A stretch of DNA of 64,000 nt from Halanaerobium hydrogeniformans. Its GTDB lineage: Bacteria; Bacillota; Halanaerobiia; Halanaerobiales; Halanaerobiaceae. Shown here in pieces: positions 17,200-26,229 of the stretch. A program made the translations under genes and the position numbers. The notes under the pieces were generated by a model. The model saw nothing but the letters and a program-made list of their open reading frames with translations, did not search any database and was not told the DNA's origin. The DNA is taken from assembly GCF_000166415.1 (NCBI RefSeq), contig NC_014654.1:2356001-2420000 (forward strand). The letters are read 5' to 3'. The first letter of the stretch is position 1, and each line of letters begins with the position of its first letter.

Positions 17200-17943
17200 T
17201 TATAGGATCATAAATCCCATTAATATTCCAATTAGTATTCCTGCATTAGCAAAGTGACTGTGTATATTATTTGACTGGGGTATTAGTTCATCATTCACTA
17301 TATAAAGCATAGCACCAGCTGCAAAAGCCAGTGAAGCTCCTACAAACAGGGCAGAAATATTGAAAAAGAATTGGGCTATTATAGTACCTAAAGGTATCAT
17401 AAGCCCAGCAAATAATGTAAATAATAATATTTTAGTATTAGAAGCTCCTCCAGATTTTAAAGGCCCTGCTATTGCTAAACCTTCCGGTATATTGTGCAGT
17501 CCAATTGCCATTGCAATATACATTCCTGCTTCTGGACTTGATTCAAAACCTGCTCCAATAGCCAAACCTTCTGGTAAATTATGGAGAGCTATCCCCAAAA
17601 AGATTAAAAAACCTGTTCTTAGAAGTGGAGACTGTACTTTCAATTTTTCTGGATTTTCTGTTACTAAATGGCCAGCAGAAGACAGGTGAGAGTGAGGTAA
17701 CAATTTATCAAAACTGTACATTAGAAGCGCTCCTAAAATAAATGCCACAACCGTATTTGTTAATGATGATAATTCAAGTGCTTCCGGAAGCAGTTCAAAT
17801 ACTGAAATTGCCGTCATAATACCTGCAGCAAAACCGATTAAAATCGCTAATATCTTTTCACTTGGCTCACCAAAGATCATCAATATTACTGCTCCAAGCG
17901 AAGTTGATAAACCAGCTAAAAAACTATACATTAAAGTACTCAT
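17200..17943 (-). CDS. ZIP-family divalent metal transporter (paralogue 1)
   Basis: A 247-residue inner-membrane metal importer with about eight hydrophobic segments and a short His-containing cytoplasmic loop (PHSHLSSAGH). The two metal-site helices carry HNLPEGLAIGAGFESSPEAG and GLHNIPEGLAIAGP, the ZIP family binuclear-site signature of the GufA/ZupT group. It is closely similar along its full length to the gene immediately upstream and clearly arose by tandem duplication. The ribosome site GGAGG precedes the ATG. Likely Zn2+, Mn2+ or Fe2+; specificity is not readable from sequence. Confidence 0.93.
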   Translation of the reverse strand: MSTLMYSFLAGLSTSLGAVILMIFGEPSEKILAILIGFAAGIMTAISVFELLPEALELSSLTNTVVAFILGALLMYSFDKLLPHSHLSSAGHLVTENPEKLKVQSPLLRTGFLIFLGIALHNLPEGLAIGAGFESSPEAGMYIAMAIGLHNIPEGLAIAGPLKSGGASNTKILLFTLFAGLMIPLGTIIAQFFFNISALFVGASLAFAAGAMLYIVNDELIPQSNNIHSHFANAGILIGILMGFMIL

Positions 17944-18043
17944 CTTTATACCTCCAGAAATAAATAATATTTGCTAGAAAAAGGGCTCCTACTGCGATTA
18001 AAACCAATACAGCACCAAAAGCCCTTTTGTATTTACTCGATTC

Positions 18044-18787
18044 CTATAATATTGTAAAGCCCATTAACAAACCACCAATCATGCCTGCATTGGCAAAATG
18101 ACTGTGCATATTATTTGACTGAGGTACTAATTCATCATTTACAATGTAAACCATCGCTCCAGCTGCAAAAGCCAGTGAACCTCCAACAAATATCGGTGAT
18201 ACATTAAATATAAACATTCCAATCATGGTACCCAAAGGTGTCATAAGACCAGCTAAAAGAGTAAATCCAAATAACATAGCTGTTTTAGTACCACCAGATT
18301 TTAAAGGTCCTGCTATAGCAAGTCCTTCCGGAATATTATGGAGAGCAATTGCCATTGCAATATAAATACCTGCTTCTGGACTTGACTCAAAACCTGCTCC
18401 AATCGCTAACCCTTCTGGTAAATTATGGAGAGCTATCCCCAAAAAGATCAAAAACCCTGTTCTCAGCATCGGATCTTTAACTTTTAATTTTTCCGGGTTT
18501 TCCACTTCTAACTTTTCCGAAGATGAAAGATGAGAATGAGGAACAATTTTATCAAGGCCAAACATCATAAATGCACCCAATAAAAACCCGATTAACGCTA
18601 TCCCAAGTGAACCAAGCTCGACCGCTTCTGGCATTAATTCAAATACAGAAATCGCCAGCATAATACCTCCAGCAAATCCCAGCAAAGATGCTAATACTTT
18701 TTTGCTCGGTTCACCAAATATAATCAATACAAAAACTCCAAGTGAAGTTGATATTCCAGCTAAAAAACTATACATTAACGTGCTCAT
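18044..18787 (-). CDS. ZIP-family divalent metal transporter (paralogue 2)
   Basis: Upstream member of the tandem ZIP pair, also 247 residues, with the same HNLPEGLAIGAGFESSPEAG and LHNIPEGLAIAGPLKSGG metal-site motifs and loop histidines in IVPHSHLSSS. Most differences from paralogue 1 are conservative and fall in the outer helices. The 100-bp gap to paralogue 1 includes a 9-bp inverted repeat (AAAGGGCT/AGCCCTTT with a 30-base loop) and the next ribosome site, so the two are probably co-transcribed. The upstream region is very AT-rich and no convincing metal-responsive operator could be assigned. Confidence 0.93.
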   Translation of the reverse strand: MSTLMYSFLAGISTSLGVFVLIIFGEPSKKVLASLLGFAGGIMLAISVFELMPEAVELGSLGIALIGFLLGAFMMFGLDKIVPHSHLSSSEKLEVENPEKLKVKDPMLRTGFLIFLGIALHNLPEGLAIGAGFESSPEAGIYIAMAIALHNIPEGLAIAGPLKSGGTKTAMLFGFTLLAGLMTPLGTMIGMFIFNVSPIFVGGSLAFAAGAMVYIVNDELVPQSNNMHSHFANAGMIGGLLMGFTIL

Positions 18788-18956
18788 TTCTATACCTCCT
18801 GTTTTAATTTTTTTCTGAATTATATATATATATTATTTTAATTGCTTAGATAGTTAAAAATTTGATTTGAAACTGACTCTCAATTAATATAATTATATAT
18901 TAGTCATCTTTTTTTTGCAAACTTAAATAATTAAAAAATATTCCCCTCAAAATCAT

Positions 18957-18992
18957 AAAAACCCGCAAATATTAAAATTAATACTTGCGGGT
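18957..18992 (-). terminator. Intrinsic terminator of gldA
   Basis: ACCCGCAAGTATTA pairs with TAATATTTGCGGGT on the minus strand (one mismatch), followed by TTTTT; about 35 bp after the gldA stop. Confidence 0.9.
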
Positions 18993-19026
18993 TTAATATC
19001 ATAGTTTGTTTTGTTTAAGAGTCTTT

Positions 19027-20097
19027 TTAGAGATTATTAGCAGCCAAAATAGCATCTTTAACCATTTCTGCATCTACTTCAAATGGCATATTGTGGATTG
19101 TTTCTCCTTCGGCAGTACTTGCTTTTGCAACTTCTAATATTTTATCTTCACTAACCTCAGTTACACCAAGGTCAGCCAGAGTTGTTGGTAAGCCAACTGT
19201 TTTGCAAAAAGCAATAGCTCTTTCAATTTCTACAGGATCTCTATCTTCTAAAACCATCTGCACTATAGTAGCAAATGCTACTTTTTCACCATGGGTATTG
19301 CTGTGAGTTTCTTCTAATACAGTCAAACCATTGTGAATTGCATGAGCTGCAGCTAATCCACCACTTTCAAAACCTAAACCACTTAAAAGTGTATTTGCTT
19401 CTACAACTTTTTCAAGAGCTTCTGTAACCACACCTGCTTCTGCTGCTGCTTTAGCAGATTTGCCGTACTTTAATAAGGTGTCATAGCTCAATCGAGCAAG
19501 ACTTACAGCGGTCATTGTCTGGCTTCCACCAGCAATTGTTGGAGCTTTAGTTAAATCACAGGCAGCTGCTTCAAAATAAGTTGCTAGAGCATCCCCCATA
19601 CCAGAAACTAAAAATCTAACCGGAGCATCAGCAACAATTTGAGTATCAATAATTACAACATCAGGATTTTTTGGTAAAAATAGATATTCTTCAAATACTC
19701 CTTTTTCTGTATAGATTACAGATAAAGCACTACAAGGAGCATCAGTTGCAGCAATGGTAGGGACAATAACTACAGGAAGATTAGTGTAGTGTGCAACAGC
19801 TTTAGCAGTATCTAAGGTTTTTCCACCACCGACTCCAATGACCATCTCTACCTCTTCGTCTTCGGCAATATCTTTTAACCTGTCAATTTCCACCTTAGAA
19901 CATTCACCATTAAACTCTTCCATTACTACTTCTTTTCCTTTTAAACCTGATTCTAGCTCTTCTGAAAATAGTTCATCTACAACTGGATCAGCAATAACCA
20001 GCACTTTTTCTCCAAAATCCTGAAGATAATCTGCCATTTCTGCTAATACATTTTTTCCCTGAACATATTTGCCAGGAGACTGTAATACTCTTGCCAT
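19027..20097 (-). CDS. gldA: Glycerol dehydrogenase
   Basis: NAD-dependent, metal-containing oxidation of glycerol to dihydroxyacetone (or the reverse). A 356-residue member of the iron-containing alcohol dehydrogenase superfamily: NAD-binding GVGGGKTLDTAKA near residue 93, TIAATDAPCSALSVIYTE near 115, and metal ligands Asp in SGMGDALATYFEA and His in ESGGLAAAHAIHNGL and NTHGEKVAF. The start is the ATG at 20097, 9 bases from GGAG; an upstream TTG is less likely. Single-gene unit with its own terminator. In a halophilic fermenter it could serve glycerol use or, by reduction, glycerol formation. Confidence 0.93.
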   Translation of the reverse strand: MARVLQSPGKYVQGKNVLAEMADYLQDFGEKVLVIADPVVDELFSEELESGLKGKEVVMEEFNGECSKVEIDRLKDIAEDEEVEMVIGVGGGKTLDTAKAVAHYTNLPVVIVPTIAATDAPCSALSVIYTEKGVFEEYLFLPKNPDVVIIDTQIVADAPVRFLVSGMGDALATYFEAAACDLTKAPTIAGGSQTMTAVSLARLSYDTLLKYGKSAKAAAEAGVVTEALEKVVEANTLLSGLGFESGGLAAAHAIHNGLTVLEETHSNTHGEKVAFATIVQMVLEDRDPVEIERAIAFCKTVGLPTTLADLGVTEVSEDKILEVAKASTAEGETIHNMPFEVDAEMVKDAILAANNL

Positions 20098-20368
20098 AAA
20101 CAACCACTCCTTAATATGAATTATTTTTCACAAATCTTCTCTTGTTAATATAAATTAAAGATTTATCTTTGTTTTCCTGCCTCAAAACATAATTATTATA
20201 TTATTGGACAAAAAATTATTGGATAAAAAGCATTGTTTTATTTTCTGGTATTTTTTAGAATTTTTTACTCTAAAATACTTTTGCAGCTTTTCAATATATA
20301 TATTCATCGCAAATACTTTTATTAAATAGTTATTTTTGATATAATTTTTAGAAAGGTAGGTGTTGAAT

Positions 20369-22654
20369 TTGAAAAAATACTTTAAAGTTGATGACTGGAA
20401 AGTTATAGAAGAAGGTTTTGATAAAAATTATAATAGAGTAACAGAAAGTATAATGAGTTTAGCTAATGGACATATGGGATTAAGAGGTAATTTTGCTGAA
20501 CAGTATAGTGGTGACAGCCTTCAGGGAACATATATTGCCGGTGTATATTATCCTGACAAAACAATTGTAGGCTGGTGGAAAAATGGTTACCCGGAATATT
20601 TTGCGAAAATAGCTAATGCAACAAATTTTATTGGTATTGATTTGAAAATAGATGACACTATAATTGATTTAGCGCAAGTTGAATTTAGTTCTTTTAAAAG
20701 AGTCCTGAATATGAAAGAAGCTTATTTAGAAAGGTCTTTTATCGTTAAAGTAAACGATGATCAGCTTGAAATTAATGAAAAACGATTTTTAAATCAAGAA
20801 AAAAAAGAAACTGCCGCAGTTAAATATTCAATTAAAGCACTTGAAGGAAACCATTCGGTACAGTTAACTCCTTATCTAGACGGTAATGTAAAAAATGAAG
20901 ATGCAAATTATGGTGATTTTTTCTGGAAAGGTGAAGAACAGCTTAATAATAAACAGCAGTCATTACTAAGCATGAAAACTAAAAAATCACATTTTAAAGT
21001 AAGTACTGCTATGGAATGGAAAATAAATAAGGAATATAATCGGCTTGAAAAAATAAATGAAGAAAATTACATTGCCGATAAAATAACTTTAAAGCTAAAC
21101 AAAGGAGAAAAAATTAATCTCGAAAAATTTATTGCTGTCTGTACAAGTCGGGATTATGAAAAAAATTTAGTTAATACTAAAGCGGTAGAAAAAGCTGCTG
21201 AGGCTGTATCACTGGGCTTTGATAAACTTTTTGCTGAACATAAGAATGCCTGGGCAAAAATCTGGCAGGAAAGTGACATTAAAATTGAAGGGGACCTGGA
21301 AGCTCAACAGGGCATTAGATTTAACATTTTTCATTTAAACCAAACTTATACAGGCCATGATCCCCGATTAAATATAGGGCCTAAAGGTTTTACCGGCGAA
21401 AAATATGGTGGTTTAACCTACTGGGACACAGAAGCTTACTGTTTACCATTTTATTTAGCTACCCACAGTCAGAAAGTTGCAAAGAATTTATTAATCTACA
21501 GACATAATCACCTCCAAAAGGCTATAGAAAATGCAGATAAACTTGGTCTTAAAGGTGCTCTTTATCCAATGGTAACCATCAATGGAGAAGAATGCCATAA
21601 TGAATGGGAAATTACTTTCGAAGAGATTCATCGCAATGGAGCAATTGCCCATGCAATCAAAGATTATATTGATTACACAGGTGATCAGGAATATATTAGA
21701 GATTATGGTTTTGAAGTTTTAGCAGAGATTTCTCGTTTTTGGGCTGACCGCGCTCATTACAACCCCCGCAAAGATAAGTATATGATTATTGGGGTTACAG
21801 GGCCTAATGAGTATGAAAATAATATTAATAATAATTGGTATACCAATAAAATAGCCGCCTGGACACTTAAATATACTTTAAAAAACAGGAAATATTTAAA
21901 AGAAAATTATCCAGAAGCTTACAATGATTTAATTGATAAACTTCAATTAAGCGAAAAAGATTATCAGCTCTGGCAGGATATGATAGAAAAAATGTACTAC
22001 CCCTATCTGGAAGAATATGATATTTATGCCCAACAGGATGGCTATTTAGATAAAGAACAAAAGCTGGTTTCTGATTTAAATGAAGAGGATATCCCACTTC
22101 ACAAAAACTGGTCCTGGGATAAAATTCTTCGCTCTCCATATATAAAACAGGCTGATGTTCTCCAGGGAATTTATTATTTTGAGGATGAATTTGATCAAGA
22201 TAGTATGGAAAGGCATTTTGATTTTTATGAACCACGAACTGTTCATGAATCTTCTCTATCACCCTGCATCTATTCTATTATTGCTGCAGAAATAGGTAGA
22301 AAAGAAAAGGCCTATCAGCTTTATCTCAGAACTGCTAGATTAGATCTTGATAATTATAATTATGATACAGATGATGGACTGCATATTACCAGTATGGCAG
22401 GAACCTGGATGTCAATAGTTGAAGGCTTTGCTGGATTTGAAGTTAAAAATAGTCAGGCCCAGTTTAGGCCCTTCCTACCAGAAGCATGGAACTCCTATAA
22501 TTTTAAGATAATGTTTAAGGAAAGAAGAATTAAAATTGAAGTTAATCAAGAAAAAGTCGTTTTTGAACTAGAGAAAGGTAAAAAGCTTGAAATAAAAGTT
22601 TATGATAAAGAATATAAACTTAAGCCTGAACAAAAATTAATAATTGAAAACTGA
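20369..22654 (+). CDS. Glycoside hydrolase family 65 disaccharide phosphorylase (probably maltose phosphorylase)
   Basis: Phosphorolysis of an alpha-glucoside (most likely maltose) to beta-glucose 1-phosphate and glucose, which saves ATP in fermentation. About 760 residues. The N-terminal beta-sandwich begins near MKKYFKVDDWKVIEEGFD. The (alpha/alpha)6 catalytic domain holds YGGLTYWDTEAYCLPFYLAT, ECHNEWEITFEEIHRNGAI and GVTGPNEYE, the last of which carries the general acid Glu of the family. The ECHNEWEITFEEIHRNGAI segment is the form I associate with maltose rather than trehalose or kojibiose phosphorylases. The start is unclear: GTG at 20360, TTG at 20363 or TTG at 20369; AGGTAGG favours the last. 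Monocistronic. Confidence 0.85.
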   Translation: MKKYFKVDDWKVIEEGFDKNYNRVTESIMSLANGHMGLRGNFAEQYSGDSLQGTYIAGVYYPDKTIVGWWKNGYPEYFAKIANATNFIGIDLKIDDTIIDLAQVEFSSFKRVLNMKEAYLERSFIVKVNDDQLEINEKRFLNQEKKETAAVKYSIKALEGNHSVQLTPYLDGNVKNEDANYGDFFWKGEEQLNNKQQSLLSMKTKKSHFKVSTAMEWKINKEYNRLEKINEENYIADKITLKLNKGEKINLEKFIAVCTSRDYEKNLVNTKAVEKAAEAVSLGFDKLFAEHKNAWAKIWQESDIKIEGDLEAQQGIRFNIFHLNQTYTGHDPRLNIGPKGFTGEKYGGLTYWDTEAYCLPFYLATHSQKVAKNLLIYRHNHLQKAIENADKLGLKGALYPMVTINGEECHNEWEITFEEIHRNGAIAHAIKDYIDYTGDQEYIRDYGFEVLAEISRFWADRAHYNPRKDKYMIIGVTGPNEYENNINNNWYTNKIAAWTLKYTLKNRKYLKENYPEAYNDLIDKLQLSEKDYQLWQDMIEKMYYPYLEEYDIYAQQDGYLDKEQKLVSDLNEEDIPLHKNWSWDKILRSPYIKQADVLQGIYYFEDEFDQDSMERHFDFYEPRTVHESSLSPCIYSIIAAEIGRKEKAYQLYLRTARLDLDNYNYDTDDGLHITSMAGTWMSIVEGFAGFEVKNSQAQFRPFLPEAWNSYNFKIMFKERRIKIEVNQEKVVFELEKGKKLEIKVYDKEYKLKPEQKLIIEN

Positions 22655-22674
22655 ATATGATATGATTTTCTCTT

Positions 22675-22729
22675 AAAAAAAGGTTGTAATTAGAAATTCT
22701 CTTTTGAGAAGTTAATTACAACCTTTTTT
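22675..22729. terminator. Bidirectional terminator between the GH65 gene and the HAD phosphatase gene
   Basis: AGGTTGTAATTA (22681-22692) pairs with TAATTACAACCT (22713-22724). A-runs on the left and T-runs on the right serve both convergent genes. Confidence 0.92.
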
Positions 22730-22731
22730 AA

Positions 22732-23454
22732 TTATAGTTGGCTTTTTATTAAAGAATAAAATTCATCTAAACTACCCTGCCAGACTAAATCCAGATCTTT
22801 TGCTTCATTTTCAATTAAATGATTATTGATTATTAAAGTTGGAATACCAATATCCTGGGCTGCAGTATCATCTTCCAGATCATTACCTATCATTAAACAA
22901 TTATTAGGACTTGCCCCAATTTTATCGAGTATCTCCTGATAATAATTAGGATTTGGTTTCGCATAACTCATATTTTCATAACTACTGATAAAATCAAAAT
23001 CTTCTGCTGCTATTCCGGCCCAATTTAATCTTTCCACAACAGCCTGTCGAGGAAAAAGCGGATTGGTTGCCAGGACAAGACTTTTATTTTTTTCTTTTAG
23101 ATAAGAAATAATATTAGCTGGAGTCTGTTTATCTATTTCAAAATCTTTTTCTAAAGAAGGAAAAACATTTTGATAAAAGTCGTGGAAACGTTTTTTTATT
23201 TCTTCTCGATCTTCTCCATTTAAATGAGCTAAAAAATCTTCCATAAATACCTCGCGGTTGGTCTTTTTACCATCATTTTTAATCATTTTTTGGGTTGAAG
23301 CCATCAAGTTAGAGATAAATCCCTGTTTATCTGGATATAGATCATCAAACTCAGCAGATAAAGCAGCAAAATAACGGTTTAAAAATTTATCAATATTAAT
23401 TGTTAACAAAGTCCCATCTAAATCAAATAAATATCTTTGTCTATTCTTTAACAC
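22732..23454 (-). CDS. HAD-superfamily hydrolase (phosphoglycolate-phosphatase-like)
   Basis: A 240-residue cytosolic phosphatase of the haloacid dehalogenase superfamily. Motif I is FDLDGTLLT (nucleophile Asp) near residue 9, motif II ATNPLFP near 130, and motif III/IV MIGNDLEDDTAAQDIGIPT near 190. The helical cap insert suggests subclass IA. The substrate is unknown. Begin at the GTG at 23454, since GGAGGT lies 7 bases upstream of it, whereas the TTG at 23469 is inside the ribosome site. It follows the sulfoxide reductase gene by 15 bp and is probably co-transcribed with it. Confidence 0.85.
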   Translation of the reverse strand: MLKNRQRYLFDLDGTLLTINIDKFLNRYFAALSAEFDDLYPDKQGFISNLMASTQKMIKNDGKKTNREVFMEDFLAHLNGEDREEIKKRFHDFYQNVFPSLEKDFEIDKQTPANIISYLKEKNKSLVLATNPLFPRQAVVERLNWAGIAAEDFDFISSYENMSYAKPNPNYYQEILDKIGASPNNCLMIGNDLEDDTAAQDIGIPTLIINNHLIENEAKDLDLVWQGSLDEFYSLIKSQL

Positions 23455-23469
23455 ATTTAAGACCTCCAA

Positions 23470-23955
23470 TTAAAATTTCTCCATTAAGGGTAAAAAATTA
23501 GTATTTTCAATCAATATATCAGTAAATTCTGCTAAATATTTACGCTCAAGCTCTCCGAAACGAGCTAATTTAGGACTATCAATATCAAGTACTGCAATAG
23601 CTTCTCCTGCCACAATTATAGGTAACACGATTTCTGATTTAGAAAGAGGATCACAAACTATATGACCGGGAAATTCACTGACATCTTTAACAACTAAAAT
23701 TTTGCGCTGGGTATATGCCTTTCCACAGACACCTTTATCTTCATCAATCCTCACACAGGCAGTTTTGCCCTGGAATGGGCCTAAAATTAATTGATCATTT
23801 TTCCAGATATAATAACCTGCCCAATTAATATCATCCATAAATTGAGATAAAATAGCTGTACTATTAGCAAGATTTGCCAGCCAATCAGCTTCAGATTCTA
23901 GTAAGGCTTTAAAGGCTTTATTCATCTCTTTTAATTTTTTTTCTTGCTTATTCAT
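23470..23955 (-). CDS. Free methionine-(R)-sulfoxide reductase (GAF domain)
   Basis: Reduces free L-methionine-(R)-sulfoxide; an oxidative-damage repair enzyme. A single GAF domain of about 161 residues with the family's catalytic cysteines: Cys in KTACVRIDED, Cys in GVCGKAY and Cys in GHIVCDPLSKSEIVLPI, plus WAGYYIW at the ligand pocket. The start at 23955 (MNKQEKKLKEM) has GGAGGAG nine bases upstream; the longer frame from 23991 has no ribosome site. It heads a small operon with the HAD phosphatase. Confidence 0.88.
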   Translation of the reverse strand: MNKQEKKLKEMNKAFKALLESEADWLANLANSTAILSQFMDDINWAGYYIWKNDQLILGPFQGKTACVRIDEDKGVCGKAYTQRKILVVKDVSEFPGHIVCDPLSKSEIVLPIIVAGEAIAVLDIDSPKLARFGELERKYLAEFTDILIENTNFLPLMEKF

Positions 23956-24009
23956 AATTTTCAACTCCTCCAGAAAATTTACAAAAACCATTATTATAAG
24001 CAGCTTAAG

Positions 24010-24933
24010 TTAGAACCCCAAAAAAAATGGTACTAAAATAGGAACTAAAGTTGACAGTACAGCTCCACTAATAAAAGCTGGGATTACAACAGATTCTCCT
24101 CCTGCTTCTTTAATTAAAGGTAAAGTAACATCCATTGTGGTAGCTCCTCCAGGTGCAATTGCAGCCAAACTACCAAAATATTTTGCCACAATTGGGATTA
24201 AAATAACAGTTAGTAACTCCCTAAAAACATTTGTCAGAAATGCTAAGGAACCAAGTTCTGCTCCATGTAAATTTGAAATCAATACCCCAGAAAGACTGTA
24301 CCAACCAAAACCAGAACCGACTGCAGCTGATTCTCCTACAGCAAAACCAAGCAAAACCCCAATTAAAACAGAACCTATTAAAGTTCCTATTGCGATCAAT
24401 AAAGGAATTGCTAGAATCTTCCACCCTAATAATTTAAGATCTTCTAATATTTCTCTGCTGGCACCAATATCAACTCCTACCCCAAATAATAATAGGGCTA
24501 GCGAATAATTTATTATTGGTGCTAAAAAGCTATAAAAATCTTCTCCAAGCCAAAAACGTCCAATAATAATACCGGAAATGACCGAAATGAATATTAAAAA
24601 AGTCATATTGCTTTCATTTTTTTGTGTGTCAGGATGTTTTTTAAAGTCTGAATTAAAGCTGTTACCAGCGATCAATTTAGCAAAAAAATAGATTAACATT
24701 ACACTAAAAACAATAGTAAAAATAGCAAATAATAATGCCTGCAGTCCAATCCTACCTAACTGTCGATAAATTTCTTCATTACTACCTAAATCCGCCCCCA
24801 TTGCAGCCAAAAGAATAACTAAACCCAGTTTAGTTATTTTATCAGATAGCTTAAGAAAATAATTATCTTTATTTACCTTCCAGCCCAAAAAGATACCGCT
24901 GAATAGAAAAAATAAGATCAAATAAAAATCCAA
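24010..24933 (-). CDS. lysO: Lysine exporter family protein LysO (DUF340)
   Basis: A 307-residue inner-membrane protein made of two repeated hydrophobic halves, as in E. coli LysO/YbjE, which exports L-lysine and its toxic analogue thialysine. Conserved features include LLAAMGADLGSNEE near residue 42, LLLFGVGVDIGASREI in the second half, the GSGFGWYSLSGVLI stretch and FREL. The gene is about 28 bp downstream of the ornithine-racemase-like gene, so the pair may handle basic amino acids together. The family is clear; the exact substrate in this organism is inference. Confidence 0.85.
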   Translation of the reverse strand: MDFYLILFFLFSGIFLGWKVNKDNYFLKLSDKITKLGLVILLAAMGADLGSNEEIYRQLGRIGLQALLFAIFTIVFSVMLIYFFAKLIAGNSFNSDFKKHPDTQKNESNMTFLIFISVISGIIIGRFWLGEDFYSFLAPIINYSLALLLFGVGVDIGASREILEDLKLLGWKILAIPLLIAIGTLIGSVLIGVLLGFAVGESAAVGSGFGWYSLSGVLISNLHGAELGSLAFLTNVFRELLTVILIPIVAKYFGSLAAIAPGGATTMDVTLPLIKEAGGESVVIPAFISGAVLSTLVPILVPFFLGF

Positions 24934-24961
24934 AAAAATCCCTCCAAAAAAGGCCAGCTAA

Positions 24962-26035
24962 TTATTTGTTTAAATAATTTTTTTTAACATACACAGAAGT
25001 CATAGCTCTTAACATTGCACTATAATTCATTTTAAATGTTAAGATATCTCCCACAGCTATTTTCCTCTTTAAATCTGTTACATCCATTATCAAGTGATCA
25101 CTGCTTGCCCCAAGTACTTCTATTCCTTTATCAAGCGGGTATAAACCATGATAATCAATGTCCTGTTTTCCAACTGCTGCTATTGCCCTTTGCCTGAGCC
25201 CTTGATCTTTTAAAATCTGATTTCTACCCTTACCACCAAATGCCATCTCACCTTCTGGGTTAGAAGGTTTAGCCTTTAGCTCTATTATTTCTGCCCGTAA
25301 ACGAAAATTATAATGATTTAAATTGTTAAATAACCGCTCATTAATAATATCAGTTCCCAGCAAAATACCTTCGCCAATCCGCAAGTTATTAATTGAAGAG
25401 CTAAGTTCATTGTTATTTAACAAAATAGTAGTAGCGGTATTACCGGCAGAAATTCTATTTATCTTAATTGAAAATTCTTTTTCTAATTCTTTCTTATATT
25501 TTATAAGTTCTTTTGTGTTTTTTTCATCTGGTAATACTCCAGCAAAACAACCTAAGTTAGTGCCAATTCCGTCTAATTTAAGACCATCAAGTTTTATTAT
25601 CTCTGCAGCCAGCTCTTTTAAGTTTTCAGCTAAAACCCCTTCTCTCCTGTCTCCTAAATCAACCATAATAATAACCTTGATTTCTTTGTTTAATTTAACT
25701 GCAGCTTTAGCAGCTGCTCGAGCAGTTTCGATCTCACTGATCAGAGTTGTATCTATGTATTTTACTGCTTCTTCAAGTTCAGAACACATAGGAATTCTAA
25801 GCATCATTATTTCTCCCTGATATCCTGCCGCCCTATATTTTTTTATGTTCTGTAGTCTAGAGTCAGCAATACTATTGATAGCAGCTTTTTGAAAACAGTT
25901 AAAAACTTTTAAGTCACCAGCAAAACCTTTAACTACTGCAGTCAAATTAATATTATTATCGTTTAGCATTGCCTTCATCTGCAGTGCATTTTCTTCTATT
26001 TTATTTAAATATATATCAATAACAGGAAAGTCCAA
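24962..26035 (-). CDS. orr: PLP-dependent amino acid racemase, ornithine racemase type (COG3457)
   Basis: A 357-residue alanine-racemase-fold enzyme. The PLP lysine lies in TAVVKGFAGD near residue 35. Other landmarks of the ornithine-racemase group are MVDLGDRREGV near 125, GTNLGCFAG, the phosphate loop INNLRIGEGILLGTD near 220 and GIEVLGASSDHLIMDVTD near 308. By comparison with clostridial Orr it probably interconverts L- and D-ornithine (or D/L-lysine), a step of anaerobic ornithine fermentation. No ornithine aminomutase genes are in the window, so the use could differ. It is the first gene of an operon with lysO. Confidence 0.72.
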   Translation of the reverse strand: MDFPVIDIYLNKIEENALQMKAMLNDNNINLTAVVKGFAGDLKVFNCFQKAAINSIADSRLQNIKKYRAAGYQGEIMMLRIPMCSELEEAVKYIDTTLISEIETARAAAKAAVKLNKEIKVIIMVDLGDRREGVLAENLKELAAEIIKLDGLKLDGIGTNLGCFAGVLPDEKNTKELIKYKKELEKEFSIKINRISAGNTATTILLNNNELSSSINNLRIGEGILLGTDIINERLFNNLNHYNFRLRAEIIELKAKPSNPEGEMAFGGKGRNQILKDQGLRQRAIAAVGKQDIDYHGLYPLDKGIEVLGASSDHLIMDVTDLKRKIAVGDILTFKMNYSAMLRAMTSVYVKKNYLNK

Positions 26036-26149
26036 GTAAATTCCTCCTAATTTAATATTCTCTAATATAATTTATATCATATTTGACAGATTATATACAG
26101 TAATTTCATAAAAAAATGGTAGATTAAATATCACATACTGCTTAGTTAA

Positions 26150-26178
26150 CAAAATAACCCGGCAGTAAACTGCCGGGT
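26150..26178 (-). terminator. Intrinsic terminator of hsp20
   Basis: ACCCGGCAG and CTGCCGGGT form a GC-rich 9-bp stem (26157-26178) with a four-base loop. The minus strand continues TATTTTG. It is about 50 bp after the hsp20 stop. Confidence 0.88.
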
Positions 26179-26229
26179 ACTCAATTAATGACTTATATTT
26201 TATTTTATAAAACTTTTATCTCTGCAGAG

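Noticed and set aside
17944-18043. In-frame hydrophobic stretch after the ZIP paralogue 2 stop (RAFGAVLVLIAVGALFLANI)
   Set aside because: No start codon with a ribosome site, and it runs into the next gene's ribosome site. It may be decayed membrane-protein sequence, but it is too short to call.
18880-18905. AT-only palindrome TAATATAATTATATATTA upstream of the ZIP genes as a metal-regulator operator
   Set aside because: Symmetric A/T strings are expected by chance in such DNA; there are no G/C positions to support a Zur, MntR or DtxR assignment.
21867-22262. 131-codon open frame on the minus strand inside the GH65 gene
   Set aside because: It is antisense to conserved catalytic-domain sequence, has no ribosome site and no recognisable motif; shadow frame in an AT-rich gene.
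24137-24508. 123-codon plus-strand frame opposite lysO
   Set aside because: Antisense of hydrophobic helices of a clear membrane protein, with Ser/Pro-rich translation typical of shadows.
25323-25820. 165-codon plus-strand frame opposite the racemase gene
   Set aside because: Ser-rich antisense translation, no ribosome site, and the opposite strand carries conserved PLP-enzyme motifs.
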